A stretch of 64,000 nt of DNA from Marisediminicola senii (GCF_011057645.1 NZ_JAALGE010000004.1:31899-95898), one strand, 5' to 3'; positions 47,211 through 58,019 are shown, numbered from the stretch's first letter. Numbers and translations: made by a program. The notes: generated by a model from the letters alone, not told the origin.

Positions 47211-48020
47211 ATGACCTCACCCAGAACGGCATCACCCCGCAGCCATCCCCCCGCCAACGCCCGCGGCCGTCACGACACGGCAGGATCGATCGCCCGTGTC
47301 GAGAACCTCAGCAAGACGTACGGCTCGGATGCGGGGCACGTCACCGCCCTCGCCGGCGTCTCCATCGCCATCCCCGCCGGTTCATTCACGGCCATCATGG
47401 GGCCGAGCGGTTCCGGCAAGTCGACCCTCATGCACATCATGGCCGGGCTCGACTCGGCGAGCGGTGGCCGGGCGTGGCTCGGTGACACCGAGATCACCGC
47501 GCTCGGCGACGCTGAGCTCACCGTGGTGCGCCGCCGCCGCATCGGGTTCGTCTTCCAGTCGTTCAACCTCGTGCCGACGCTCGACGTCGCCGGCAACATC
47601 AGCCTCCCGTTCGAGCTCGACGGCAGGCGACCCACCGGTGCGGAACAGGCCTGGATAGACGAACTGGTCGCGAGCCTCGGGCTCACCGACCGGCTGGCGC
47701 ACCGGCCGCGTGAACTCTCTGGCGGACAGCAGCAGCGGGTCGCCATCGCCCGCGCGCTCGCGACCCGCCCCGACCTCGTCTTCGCCGACGAGCCGACGGG
47801 CAACCTCGACTCCCGCGCCGGGCGCGAGGTACTCACGCTGCTGCGCACCGCGAGCTCGAAGTACGGGCAGAGCATCGCCATGGTCACCCACGACCCCATC
47901 GCCGCGAGCTACGCCGACCGCATCCTCTTCCTGGCCGACGGCAGGCTGGTCGAGGAGAGGCCCAGGTCGACCGCGCAGGAGATCGGCCGCTTCATGCTCG
48001 ACATGGAGCCGGCGGCGTGA
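47211..48020 (+). CDS. ABC transporter ATP-binding protein (MacB/LolD type)
   Basis: A 269-residue ATPase. Walker [10 protein letters not shown] is near 64-72, the Q-loop reads [13 protein letters not shown], the signature LSGGQQQR is near 168 and Walker B plus D-loop read [12 protein letters not shown] near 193. The GGQQQR and EPTGNLD forms are typical of the MacB/LolD/FtsE group. The first 25 residues are a polar tail. It overlaps the permease gene by 4 bases. Confidence 0.94.
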   Translation: MTSPRTASPRSHPPANARGRHDTAGSIARVENLSKTYGSDAGHVTALAGVSIAIPAGSFTAIMGPSGSGKSTLMHIMAGLDSASGGRAWLGDTEITALGDAELTVVRRRRIGFVFQSFNLVPTLDVAGNISLPFELDGRRPTGAEQAWIDELVASLGLTDRLAHRPRELSGGQQQRVAIARALATRPDLVFADEPTGNLDSRAGREVLTLLRTASSKYGQSIAMVTHDPIAASYADRILFLADGRLVEERPRSTAQEIGRFMLDMEPAA

Positions 48021-49489
48021 GCGGCGTACGCCGGTCCGCCCGCGCAGCGGGCGCGCACGCGTCGACGGCCAGGAGCCGGGCCGCGGAGCGCAGCAGGGCG
48101 CTGCTCCGTGGGCATGCGCCGAGCATCCTCGTCGCGACGCTGTCGAGCGCCTTCGGGGTCGCGCTGCTGCTCGTCACGGGTAATCTCGCGATCGTCATCA
48201 GTGCCGATTCCGTCGCGGGTGCCGCGGGAACGCTCCCCATCTTCCTCGCCGTGGTCTCGCTGGTGTTCATCGCCATCGCGACCTACGTGGGCGCGATCGT
48301 CACCGCCAACACCTTCGCCACGATCATCGCCGGACGCACGCGCACCATTGCGCTGATGCGCCTGATCGGTGCCACCGCCCGCAGCCAGCGCCGGGCCGTT
48401 GCGCGGGAGGGCCTCGCGGTGGGCATCGTCGGGGCGGTGTGCGGCTTCGCGCTGGGCACCGTCGTCACCGTCGCGCTCATGGCGACCGCGGTGGGCACCG
48501 GGTTCGTTCCCGCCCTGGGGTTCGACTACGCGCAGCCGCTGACGCTCATCCCCGTGGTCGGGGTCGTCGTGACCACCTGGATCGCGTCGTGGCTCGGATC
48601 TCGCCGGGTGCTGACCGTCACGCCCATGCAGGCGACCGGCGCGGCCGAGGAGGCCAGCCACGAGGAGGCGACCGCCGACCGCGGCCGCACCGTGGCCTCG
48701 GTCGTGATGTTCGCCATCGGCACGCTGCTCCTCGCCCTCAGCGTCGTCGCCGGGCTGGTCAACCCTGCCGCCGTCCTCATCGGCGTGGTCGGGGGCATGC
48801 TCTCCTTCTCCGGCCTGGTGCTCGGCTCGCACCTGGTGATGCCACCCGCCCTTCGGGTGGTCGGACGGATGCTGGGCTCACGCCCCTCGTCGAGGCTCGC
48901 GGCCGAGAATGCGATGCGCTACCCGGAACGCAGCGCGCGGTCGACCATCGGGCTCGTCATCGGCGTTACCCTCGTCACGATGTTCTCGGTGGCGGTCGCG
49001 AGCTTCCAGCGCATCATCGAGGAATCCCGGCAGAACCAGCCGGGCGTGTATTACGGCATCGACGAGATACTGACCATCACCGTCGTGGTGTTCTCGGTGC
49101 TCATCGGCTTCAGCGCCCTGATCGCCGCGGTCGGCATGATGAACACCCTGTCGCTGAGCGTGCTGCAGCGCGGGAGGGAACTCGGCCTGCTGCGGGCGCT
49201 GGGCTTCACCTCGCGACAGCTGCGGTCGATGATCCTCGCCGAGAGTGCGCAGCTGACGGTCGCCGCGGTGCTGGTCGGCCTCGTGCTCGGCACCGGGTAC
49301 GGCTGGGTGGGCGCGCAGTCGTTCCTCGGCTCGATCAACGGGTCACCCGGGCTGGTCGCCCCGGTGGTGCCGCCGTGGTTGTTGGCCGTGGTTGCACTCT
49401 CGGCGGCGGTGCTGACGGTCGCGGCATCCATCGCACCGACCCGCCGTGCGACCCGCATCAGCCCGGTCGCCGCCCTCGCCGCCACGTAG
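48017..49489 (+). CDS. ABC transporter permease (FtsX-like)
   Basis: A 490-residue permease with two FtsX-type halves. The C-terminal half shows the characteristic LSVLQRGRELGLLRALGFTS cytoplasmic loop between TM helices; the N-terminal half has TRTIALMRLIGATARSQRR at the equivalent place. With the ATPase it forms a MacB-like exporter or mechanotransmitter without a membrane-fusion protein. In Actinobacteria such pairs behind a LiaRS-like system often respond to envelope-active compounds; that link is inferred. Confidence 0.9.
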   Translation: MSGVRRSARAAGAHASTARSRAAERSRALLRGHAPSILVATLSSAFGVALLLVTGNLAIVISADSVAGAAGTLPIFLAVVSLVFIAIATYVGAIVTANTFATIIAGRTRTIALMRLIGATARSQRRAVAREGLAVGIVGAVCGFALGTVVTVALMATAVGTGFVPALGFDYAQPLTLIPVVGVVVTTWIASWLGSRRVLTVTPMQATGAAEEASHEEATADRGRTVASVVMFAIGTLLLALSVVAGLVNPAAVLIGVVGGMLSFSGLVLGSHLVMPPALRVVGRMLGSRPSSRLAAENAMRYPERSARSTIGLVIGVTLVTMFSVAVASFQRIIEESRQNQPGVYYGIDEILTITVVVFSVLIGFSALIAAVGMMNTLSLSVLQRGRELGLLRALGFTSRQLRSMILAESAQLTVAAVLVGLVLGTGYGWVGAQSFLGSINGSPGLVAPVVPPWLLAVVALSAAVLTVAASIAPTRRATRISPVAALAAT

Positions 49490-49513
49490 CGCTCGCCCCG
49501 GCCGTCTCGTGCA

Positions 49514-49550
49514 CGCATCGGCCCGCCACGCACCCTGGCGGGCCGATGCG
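49514..49550 (+). terminator. Terminator hairpin after the ABC operon
   Basis: A perfect 14-bp stem (49514-49527 with 49537-49550) and a 9-base loop lie 25 bases after the permease stop. The leuA -10 box begins seven bases after the stem, so the hairpin insulates leuA. Confidence 0.8.
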
Positions 49551-49556
49551 CGGTGG

Positions 49557-49562
49557 TACCCT
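49557..49562 (+). promoter_or_regulatory. -10 box TACCCT for the leuA leader
   Basis: TACCCT ends six bases before the leader-peptide ATG at 49569, implying that the leader peptide is translated from the very 5' end of the mRNA. Confidence 0.6.
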
Positions 49563-49568
49563 CGGATC

Positions 49569-49613
49569 ATGCTGTTCGGTCTGCTCCTCCTTAGCTGCCG
49601 CGACGAGTCCTAA
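49569..49613 (+). CDS. leuA leader peptide (leucine-rich, 14 residues)
   Basis: The frame codes MLFGLLLLSCRDES and stops with TAA at 49611. Five of 14 codons are Leu, four in a row (CTG CTC CTC CTT), and CTT is rare in this genome. It precedes leuA by 66 bases. Its last codons form the left arm of a hairpin. This is the layout of an amino-acid attenuator: stalling at Leu codons would alter folding of the RNA ahead of leuA. Confidence 0.85.
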   Translation: MLFGLLLLSCRDES

Positions 49614-49633
49614 CCAGGCCTCACTCGTCGCGG
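49598..49633 (+). promoter_or_regulatory. leuA leader hairpin (attenuator-type element)
   Basis: ccgcgacgagt (49598-49608) pairs exactly with actcgtcgcgg (49623-49633), loop 14 bases holding the leader stop codon. A ribosome paused at the Leu codons would cover part of the left arm. From memory, a conserved pseudoknot called the LEU element has been described upstream of actinobacterial leuA; I could not identify the second pairing here. Confidence 0.7.
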
Positions 49634-49661
49634 AGTTCGTCGTCGGCTGACCACCCACTGA

Positions 49662-51440
<1,779 letters not shown>

Positions 51441-51451
51441 CCCATCGCCCC

Positions 51452-51498
51452 GATATCCGGTCCGGTATTAGCCCACAGCTGATGCTGGGCCGGATATC
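51452..51498. terminator. Inverted repeat between leuA and the satD cassette
   Basis: gatatccgg (51452-51460) and ccggatatc (51490-51498) are exact complements, with a smaller internal hairpin around cagctgatgctg. It lies between convergent genes and can fold on both strands. It encloses copy A of the cassette repeat. Confidence 0.6.
51458..51483. repeat. Cassette-flanking direct repeat, copy A
   Basis: This 26-base stretch aligns with 52979-53005 in the same orientation with 21 matches, five mismatches and one gap; the shared core is tat-agccc-cagct-at. It starts 17 bases after the leuA stop. Confidence 0.55.
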
Positions 51499-51517
51499 AG
51501 TGGTTTCGGGGCCGATG

Positions 51518-52303
51518 TCAGCGCACCGCGAGGATGTAGAGCACCCCGGCCGCCGACGTCGACCAGCTGGCGAGGCTGCCGACGAGAAACTCCTCGGCCT
51601 TCGAGCCAGACCCGCGGTCGTCGGAGATCTCGGGAAACCGCACGATGCCCTTCGCTGCGACGAGGGCCGCGATCACGGCGTGCGCGCCGCTCAGGGCGAG
51701 CATCACGATGAGCAGGCGCTCCACCGGGCCGATCAGCCGGCCGCCCCGCAGCATGTGCCCGGAGGGGATCGCCCTCGGTTGTTCGACCGATGCCAGCACC
51801 CGGCCGCCGACGCGCACCAGCCAGCCCTTCGCCGGCGGGGTGATGGATGCCTCGCCGCCCGCATCCCCGTGGGCGCGCCCCAGCGCGGCCCGGGCGACCA
51901 GGTTGCCACTGCGGGTCAGGAACACCGCGACACCCACGACGGCCACCGCCGCGGTGAGGGAGACCCCCTGCAGGCTGCCGAGCGGCACGGCGTCGTACGC
52001 ATCGACGAGGAACCCGGATGCGGTGGCAGCCGTTCCATCGACGAAGGTCGTCGCCGCGATCAGCACGCCGAGTGCCGCGACCGGCCAGAGCGGGGCCGTG
52101 CTGGCCGGCATGGCGAGCATCCAGCCGATGGCGAGCGCGACGCATCCACAGACCGCAAGGAGGGGAACGCCGAGGCCCGTCGCCGCGAGGGTTCCGAGTG
52201 CCGCCCACACGACCGCCGCCAGCAGCCACGCCCGCACGCCGGTCTGCCGCGCCCGCGCGATGTCGGTGGAGCCGATGAAGAGCAGCAGGATCGACGCGAT
52301 CAT
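51518..52303 (-). CDS. Membrane protein paired with SatD (DUF3307-like C terminus)
   Basis: A 261-residue protein with about five hydrophobic helices in the first 135 residues, a soluble linker (ARAALGRAHGDAGGEAS, then GWLVRVGGRVLAS), and a last third reading GGRLIGPVERLLIVMLALSG, AALVAAKGIVRF and KAEEFLVGSLASW. The latter resembles, from memory, the tail of DUF3307 proteins, which are frequent neighbours of satD in other phyla. The ATG at 52303 overlaps the satD stop as ATGA, so the two proteins are made together. No enzyme motif is seen. Function is unknown. Confidence 0.75.
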   Translation of the reverse strand: MIASILLLFIGSTDIARARQTGVRAWLLAAVVWAALGTLAATGLGVPLLAVCGCVALAIGWMLAMPASTAPLWPVAALGVLIAATTFVDGTAATASGFLVDAYDAVPLGSLQGVSLTAAVAVVGVAVFLTRSGNLVARAALGRAHGDAGGEASITPPAKGWLVRVGGRVLASVEQPRAIPSGHMLRGGRLIGPVERLLIVMLALSGAHAVIAALVAAKGIVRFPEISDDRGSGSKAEEFLVGSLASWSTSAAGVLYILAVR

Positions 52304-52956
52304 TCGGTCACGGCTCCGGTCATGGCCTGGTGTGCGGCCAGCAGGGCGGCGCCACCCGACCGGCGGAGGTTCTGCGACACGGCGGACTGCGTGATGCCCT
52401 CGTCTCGGGCGAGGTCGGACTGCGGTCGGCCGAGCAGTGTTCCGGCGGCCAGCCGTCTCTCGCGGGGGTTCATCGCGCCGATCGCCTGGTCGCGCATCAG
52501 CAGGTAGGCGTTGACGACCCCGGCGGCCGCGTCGTCGGGGTCCACGGCGAAGAACCAGCTGCGCGCGAAGGGGTGGTGGCCGTGCTCCCGCCGGTGCGCC
52601 TCGTCGATCGCGCGGCGTGCGCACCACCAGGCCGAGCCGTCCTGGATTGACCCGTCCCGGCCGCGGGTGTCGCCGTCGACGACGGCGCGCGTCTCGCCGA
52701 GCCCCAGCCCGAACCGGCAGTCGACGTCGGCGGGCAGGGCGAGGCGCACGACGGTCGTGGCGCGCAGGGCGTCTGGCACGCTGTCGTACACCGCCTGGAA
52801 CTCATCGCCCACCGTCGCCCACAGCGGTTCGACCGGGCGGGCCGCGTCGCTTGCCGCGTCGAAGGCGGTGTGGATGCTGCGCTGCCCGGTGCCTCGATCG
52901 GCGAGGTCACGGGACCGCACGATGTCGACGATGAGTGCCACCCGCGAATCCGTCAT
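52300..52956 (-). CDS. SatD family protein: cyclase-like domain plus helix-turn-helix
   Basis: A 218-residue protein of the SatD family, named after an acid-tolerance locus in Streptococcus. Residues 5-120 follow the plan of class III nucleotide cyclases: VALIVDIVRSRDL with Asp11, TVGDEFQAVY with Asp51, CRFGLGLGE at 80-88 and DGSAWWCARRAIDEA at 106-120, so both candidate metal Asp are kept. Residues 164-200 form a sigma-like helix-turn-helix (SDLARDEGITQSAVSQNLRR). The cyclase reading is my inference. The gene has a leaderless-type promoter and is coupled to the membrane-protein gene. Confidence 0.8.
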   Translation of the reverse strand: MTDSRVALIVDIVRSRDLADRGTGQRSIHTAFDAASDAARPVEPLWATVGDEFQAVYDSVPDALRATTVVRLALPADVDCRFGLGLGETRAVVDGDTRGRDGSIQDGSAWWCARRAIDEAHRREHGHHPFARSWFFAVDPDDAAAGVVNAYLLMRDQAIGAMNPRERRLAAGTLLGRPQSDLARDEGITQSAVSQNLRRSGGAALLAAHQAMTGAVTE

Positions 52957-52962
52957 CCCATA

Positions 52963-52968
52963 AGCATA
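52963..52968 (-). promoter_or_regulatory. -10 box TATGCT, leaderless, for satD
   Basis: On the minus strand TATGCT ends six bases before the ATG at 52956. The surrounding 50 bases are AT-rich for this genome. Confidence 0.55.
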
Positions 52969-52978
52969 TGACTAATTG

Positions 52979-53005
52979 CGGACCAGATATAAGCCCTCAG
53001 CTCAT
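52979..53005. repeat. Cassette-flanking direct repeat, copy B
   Basis: Partner of copy A at 51458-51483. It lies upstream of satD and covers the last codon and stop of the neighbouring CNNM gene. Confidence 0.55.
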
Positions 53006-54075
53006 CGGGTGCGTTGCACTCGCTCCGCACCGCGCGGCATCCGCGTTGCATCCTGCACCTCGCCGACGAGCTCCTCGATGATGTCCTCGAGAAACAGCAC
53101 GCCCGTGGTGGTGCCATTCTCGTCGAACACCCTGGCGACGTGGGCGCCGGTGCGCCGCATGGCGGCGAGGGCGTCTTCGAGTTCGCTGGTGCGGAACGCC
53201 GAGGCGAGGCGACGGATGCGCTTGACCGGCACCGGCCGGTGGAACGTGGCGGGCGTCGCCAGGTCGAGCACGTCCTTGAGGTGCAGGTACCCGGTCGGCA
53301 CTCCGTCGTCGTCGCTGAGGATGTAGCGCGAGAAGCCGTGCTTGCCGACCGCGCGCTGGATGTCCGCGGGCGACGCGGTCGCCGGCAGCTGCACCATCTC
53401 GCTGATCGGCACCTCGACGTCGGCCACGGTCTTGGTCGTGAACTCGAACGCCGCGGCGAGGGTTCCGCTGGCGTCGGTGAGCGCACCCTCGCGGGTGGAC
53501 TGCTCCACGATGTTCGCGACCTCGTCGAGCGTGTAGGTGCTCGTGGCCTCGTCCTTCGGCTCCACCTTGAAGAGGCGCAGGATGCCGTTGGCCGCGGTGT
53601 TGAGCGTCCAGATGACGGGGCGCACGATCTTCGAGACGACGACGAGCGGGGGAGCGAGCAGCAGGGCCGCGCGGGTGGGGATCGAGAACGAGATGTTCTT
53701 CGGCACCATCTCGCCGAGCACGACGTGCAGGAAGGTCACGAGCAGCAGGGCGGTGATGAACGCGATGACGCCGATCGCCTCGCCGGAGAGGGCGGTGAAC
53801 CCGAGGGGAATCTCGAGCAGGTGGTGGATGGCGGGCTCGGAGACGTTGAGGATCACCAGCGAGCAGACCGTGATGCCGAGCTGGCTGGTGGCGAGCATCA
53901 GGGTCGCGTGCTCCATGGCCCACAGGGTGGTCTTCGCCGCCTTGCTGCCCTCTTCAGCGCGAGGCTCGATCTGCGACCGCCTGGCCGAGATCACGGCGAA
54001 CTCCGCGCCGACGAAGAAGGCGTTCACCGCGAGCAGCACGACGAGCCAGATGATTCCGGGCAGGTACTCACTCAT
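53002..54075 (-). CDS. CNNM/CorC family protein, short form
   Basis: A 357-residue DUF21-CBS membrane protein. TM helices fill residues 1-180 (NAFFVGAEFAVISARRSQIEP; HVVLGEMVPKNISF), and two CBS domains follow to about 340. It stops soon after the second CBS domain (FLEDIIEELVGEV) and lacks the C-terminal CorC_HlyC domain of its upstream partner. A short and a long copy in tandem is common in Actinobacteria. Its ATG overlaps the partner stop by 8 bases. The 3' end falls within repeat copy B. Confidence 0.92.
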   Translation of the reverse strand: MSEYLPGIIWLVVLLAVNAFFVGAEFAVISARRSQIEPRAEEGSKAAKTTLWAMEHATLMLATSQLGITVCSLVILNVSEPAIHHLLEIPLGFTALSGEAIGVIAFITALLLVTFLHVVLGEMVPKNISFSIPTRAALLLAPPLVVVSKIVRPVIWTLNTAANGILRLFKVEPKDEATSTYTLDEVANIVEQSTREGALTDASGTLAAAFEFTTKTVADVEVPISEMVQLPATASPADIQRAVGKHGFSRYILSDDDGVPTGYLHLKDVLDLATPATFHRPVPVKRIRRLASAFRTSELEDALAAMRRTGAHVARVFDENGTTTGVLFLEDIIEELVGEVQDATRMPRGAERVQRTR

Positions 54076-55441
54076 GGGTCAGGTCTTTCGTCAGGGCGTC
54101 GACCGTGCGGTCGTGGGCGGTCTCGATGGGCTCGCCGTCGGCGTCCACCGGGTCGGCGATCGTGTACTTGAGGCGTTCGACGTGGTTCGCGATCACCCGG
54201 TCCACGCGCAGCGTGCCGTGGTCGAGGTGCACTTCGTCGCCGAGTTCGGGGATGCGGTTCAGCTGGTCGGCGACGAAGCCGGCGATGGTGTCGTACTCCT
54301 CGCCGTCCGGCACCGTGATGCCGGCGCGGTCGAACAGCTCGTCTGGACGCAGGGATGCGTCGAAGGTGATCGACTTGCCGGTCAGTACGACGCCGACCCT
54401 GGTGCGGTCGTGCTCGTCTTCCAGCTCGCCGACGAGTTCTTCGACGAGGTCCTCCAGCGTCACGACACCGGCGGTTCCGCCGTGCTCGTCGGAGACGATG
54501 GCGATCTGCAGGCCCTGGCCGCGCAGGATGCCGAGCAGGGAGTCGACGGTCATCGACTCAGGCACGCGCAGCGGCTCCACCATCAGCTCGGAGGCGGGCA
54601 CGCTGCCGCGGTGCTCGAGTGGTACGGCGAACGCACGCTTGACGTGCAGCACGCCGACGATGTCGTCGGAGTCGCGCCCGATGACCGGGAAGCGTGAGTA
54701 CCCGGTGGCGGTCGCGATGGTGATGATGGTGTCGGCCGAGTCGTCGCGGTGCACCGAGGTCATGCGCACCCGCGGGGTCATGACGTCGTCGGCGGTGTGG
54801 TCGGAGAACCGCAGCGTGCGGTTGAGAAGGTCGGCGTGGTCGCGGTCGAGGAGGCCCTCGAGCGCCGACCTGCGCACCAGCGAGCTCAGCTCCTCTGCGC
54901 TGCGCGCGCCGGAGAGCTCTTCCTTCGGCTCGATGCCGAACGAGCGGATGATCGCGTTCGCGGTGTTGTTGAACAGCAGGATGATCGGCTTGAACACCGC
55001 GGTGAAGACGGTCTGGAACGGCACGACCAACTGCGCGGTCTTGAGCGGCAGAGCGAGGGCGAAGTTCTTGGGCACGAGTTCGCCGATGATCATCGAGAAG
55101 ACGGTGGCGATGAGGATGCCGATGACGGATCCGATTGCCGAGACGGCGCCTTCGGGAACGCCGAGCGACGTCAGCGGTCCGCTGAGCAGCGCGCTGATCG
55201 CGGGCTCGAAGGTGTATCCGGTGAGCAGCGTGGTCAGCGTGATGCCGAGCTGCGCACTCGAGAGGTGCGTCGACGTGATCTTGAGCGCGGAGATGGTGGG
55301 GGCGAGGCGTTTCTCGCCCCGCGCCTGCCTGGCTTCAAGTTCACCGCGGTCGAGATTGACCAGCGAGAACTCGGATGCGACGAACATGCCGGTGCCGACG
55401 GTCAGCACGAGGCCGACGCCGATCATGATCAGTTCGTACAC
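54068..55441 (-). CDS. CNNM/CorC family protein, long form
   Basis: A 457-residue paralogue with DUF21 (MFVASEFSLVNLDRGELEARQ; MIIGELVPKNFALA), two CBS domains (TVDSLLGILRGQGLQIAIV; VVTLEDLVEELVGELEDEHD) and a C-terminal CorC_HlyC domain (YDTIAGFVADQLNRIPELG). It probably moves divalent cations and may pair with the short form. The GTG at 55441 has AAGGGG about eight bases upstream. Confidence 0.92.
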   Translation of the reverse strand: MYELIMIGVGLVLTVGTGMFVASEFSLVNLDRGELEARQARGEKRLAPTISALKITSTHLSSAQLGITLTTLLTGYTFEPAISALLSGPLTSLGVPEGAVSAIGSVIGILIATVFSMIIGELVPKNFALALPLKTAQLVVPFQTVFTAVFKPIILLFNNTANAIIRSFGIEPKEELSGARSAEELSSLVRRSALEGLLDRDHADLLNRTLRFSDHTADDVMTPRVRMTSVHRDDSADTIITIATATGYSRFPVIGRDSDDIVGVLHVKRAFAVPLEHRGSVPASELMVEPLRVPESMTVDSLLGILRGQGLQIAIVSDEHGGTAGVVTLEDLVEELVGELEDEHDRTRVGVVLTGKSITFDASLRPDELFDRAGITVPDGEEYDTIAGFVADQLNRIPELGDEVHLDHGTLRVDRVIANHVERLKYTIADPVDADGEPIETAHDRTVDALTKDLTHE

Positions 55442-55587
55442 AGAACAGCCCCTTCCGTCTCAGCGCCGATGATGGCGGAGGTGACGGCACGGGGCCAGGG
55501 TTTATGAGAGGGGGGGTCATCCATTGTGCCGACCACGGTATCAGGGAGTCGGCTGTGAAACGGTCGGCCCGCGTGCCCCGGCGGGCG

Positions 55588-56295
55588 CTACTGGTTCGAG
55601 CCGCGGCCCCGGCGCGGAAACCGCGGCCGACGAATCCGGGTGATGCGGGGCACGTGCTCGATGCGCCGCTGCTCGGGTAGCGACCAGTTGAACAGCACGG
55701 CGAGCACCCTGATACCGACGGTCACGGCGACGCCGATGGTCGCCGCGATGCCGATGGGCACGCCGAGCTCGAGCAGCACGACGAGGGTCGCCGAGCCGCC
55801 GACGGCGGCGACGGCGTAGAGCGACCCGACGTGCATGAGCGCGATGGGGAGGTTCAGCAGCATGTCGCGCAGGATCGAGCCGCCCACCGCGGCGACGGTG
55901 CCGACGAAGATCGCGGGCACCTCGGGCAACCCGTAGGCGAGGGCCTTGGTGGTGCCGATCGCCCCGAAGATGCCGATGGTGAGGGCGTCGAGCACCGTGA
56001 TGGCCGTGTTCACCCTGGAGAACACCCGCTCGAGCAGCATCCCGGTCAGGGCCGCACTGGTGGCGACGATCAGGTACCAGTTCGTGGTGAGGGCGACCGG
56101 AATGATGGCGAGGATTACATCGCGCGCGAAACCGCCGCCGAAGCCGGCGACCAGGCCGATGATGGCGACGCCCAGCAGGTCGAGGCGGCGGTCGCGAAAC
56201 TGGGCCGCGAACATGGCCCCCTGCAGCGCGCCGACGGCGATCGCGAGAAGATCGGCCCACAGGGGGATCACGATCTGGCTGGCGTTCACGGTCAT
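55588..56295 (-). CDS. TRIC-type cation channel / UPF0126 family protein
   Basis: A 235-residue membrane protein with seven hydrophobic segments in two internal repeats, each with a Gly-rich block: GLVAGFGGGFARDVILAIIP and GTVAAVGGSILRDMLLNLP. This is the fingerprint of the prokaryotic TRIC fold, a trimeric cation channel. The C terminus is short and Arg-rich. The ATG is at 56295; it is divergent from recO with a 109-base gap. The ion it conducts is not known. Confidence 0.9.
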   Translation of the reverse strand: MTVNASQIVIPLWADLLAIAVGALQGAMFAAQFRDRRLDLLGVAIIGLVAGFGGGFARDVILAIIPVALTTNWYLIVATSAALTGMLLERVFSRVNTAITVLDALTIGIFGAIGTTKALAYGLPEVPAIFVGTVAAVGGSILRDMLLNLPIALMHVGSLYAVAAVGGSATLVVLLELGVPIGIAATIGVAVTVGIRVLAVLFNWSLPEQRRIEHVPRITRIRRPRFPRRGRGSNQ

Positions 56296-56404
56296 TGATA
56301 CCACGCGGGGAGAACCGGGCGGGGCGCTTCGATGCGTCGCTGCCGGACGTGCCGCTGCCGCCCGTCGCACCCGGCTCGCACGGGCCGCGGGGGATACTTG
56401 ATGC

Positions 56405-57172
56405 ATGCCTCTTTACCGTGACGAAGCCGTCGTGCTGCGCACGTACAAGCTGGGGGAGGCCGACCGCATCGTCATCATGCTCAGTCGCAGCCACGGCAAG
56501 ATCCGGGCCGTCGCGAAGGGCGTCCGCCGCACCGCGTCGAAGTTCGGGGCCCGCCTCGAACCGTTCATGGTCGCCGACGTGCAGCTGTACGAGGGCCGCA
56601 CCCTCGACATCATCACCCAGGCCGAATCGCTCGGCTCCTACGGTGCCGCAATCACCGGTGACTACTCGAGCTACACCGCGGCGAGTGTGATGGTCGAAAC
56701 CGCAGACAAGGTGACAGAAGACGACGGCAGCCTGCAGCAGTACCTGCTGCTCGTCGGCGCGCTACGGTCGCTGGCCCGCCGCGAGCACAGCCCGGGGCTC
56801 ACCCTCGACTCCTACCTGTTGCGCGCGCTGAGCGTCGCCGGGTGGTCGCCGAGCTTCTCCGACTGCGCGATGACCGGGGCGCCCGGCCCGCATTCCGCGT
56901 TCGTGGTGCACCTGGGTGGCGTGGTCGCCGACGAGGTCGCACCTCCCGGGGCCCCCCGATTGGATGCCGCGACCATCGGCCTGCTGTCGTCGCTGCTCAC
57001 CGGCGACTGGGCTGCAGCCGACGCCGCCGACGAGCGAACCCGCACCCACGCGAGCGGCATCGTCGCCGCCTACACGCAGTTCCACCTGGAACGCAGTCTT
57101 CGGTCGCTGGAGCACGTGGACCGAACGCCGGACAGCCGCCCGGCATCCACCACCAACGGCAACACCCGATGA
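56405..57172 (+). CDS. recO: DNA repair protein RecO
   Basis: A 255-residue protein of the RecFOR pathway, helping RecA load on single-stranded DNA. The N-terminal OB fold ([38 protein letters not shown]) and the helical C-terminal domain are intact. The zinc-binding Cys of some RecO proteins are not conserved here, as in part of the actinobacterial members. GATACT ends six bases before the ATG and may act as a weak -10. uppS follows after 49 bases. Confidence 0.94.
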   Translation: MPLYRDEAVVLRTYKLGEADRIVIMLSRSHGKIRAVAKGVRRTASKFGARLEPFMVADVQLYEGRTLDIITQAESLGSYGAAITGDYSSYTAASVMVETADKVTEDDGSLQQYLLLVGALRSLARREHSPGLTLDSYLLRALSVAGWSPSFSDCAMTGAPGPHSAFVVHLGGVVADEVAPPGAPRLDAATIGLLSSLLTGDWAAADAADERTRTHASGIVAAYTQFHLERSLRSLEHVDRTPDSRPASTTNGNTR

Positions 57173-57221
57173 CCCGGCCCGCCCCGGTGGCTGCCCCGGC
57201 CCGAACGAATGGACCCGCCTG

Positions 57222-58019
57222 ATGACGCGCAAGACCCACCGCGACGCCATCGACTTCGTACCCATCGACTGGACCGGCGTCTACCCGCCGGCGTTGCCGC
57301 CCAAGGCGGTGCCGAACCACGTGGCGATCGTGATGGACGGCAACGGGCGCTGGGCGAACGGCAAGGGGCTCACCCGCATCGAGGGGCACAAGGCCGGCGA
57401 GGCGTCGCTGCTCGACGTGGTGGCCGGCGCGATCCAGGCCGGGGTCAAGCACCTGAGCGTGTACGCGTTCTCCACCGAGAACTGGAAGCGCTCGCCCGAC
57501 GAGGTCAGGTTCCTGATGGGGTTCAACCGGTCGGTGCTGCACCGCCGCCGCGACCAGCTCAACGACTGGGGCGTGCGCATCCGCTGGGCGGGGCGCACCC
57601 CGCGGCTGTGGGCCTCGGTCATCAACGAGCTCAAGTTCGCCGAGCAGCTCACCGCGGGCAACTCGACGCTGACCCTCACCATGTGCGTCAACTACGGCGG
57701 GCGCACCGAGATCGCCGACGCCGCCCGTCGCCTGGCCGAAGAGGTTGCCGCGGGCAGGCTCAAGCCGGTCGGCATCACCGAGAAGTCGCTCCAGAAGGCG
57801 ATGTACGTGCCCGACCTGCCCGACGTCGACCTGTTCGTGCGCAGCTCGGGCGAGCAGCGCACGAGCAACTTCATGCTGTGGCAGAGCGCGTATGCCGAGA
57901 TGGTGTTCCTCGACACGCTGTGGCCCGACTTCACCCGCGAGCAGCTGTGGCAGGCGATCGGCATGTACGCGTCGCGCAACCGGCGCTTCGGCGGCGCGAT
58001 CGACGCGCCGACCGCCTGA
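57222..58019 (+). CDS. uppS: Isoprenyl (undecaprenyl/decaprenyl) diphosphate synthase
   Basis: A 265-residue cis-prenyltransferase producing the lipid carrier for peptidoglycan. [14 protein letters not shown] with catalytic Asp38, [16 protein letters not shown] and the C-terminal [19 protein letters not shown] are all present. The ATG at 57222 is preferred; the recO-uppS order is conserved in Actinobacteria. Chain length (C50 or C55) cannot be read from the sequence. Confidence 0.95.
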   Translation: MTRKTHRDAIDFVPIDWTGVYPPALPPKAVPNHVAIVMDGNGRWANGKGLTRIEGHKAGEASLLDVVAGAIQAGVKHLSVYAFSTENWKRSPDEVRFLMGFNRSVLHRRRDQLNDWGVRIRWAGRTPRLWASVINELKFAEQLTAGNSTLTLTMCVNYGGRTEIADAARRLAEEVAAGRLKPVGITEKSLQKAMYVPDLPDVDLFVRSSGEQRTSNFMLWQSAYAEMVFLDTLWPDFTREQLWQAIGMYASRNRRFGGAIDAPTA

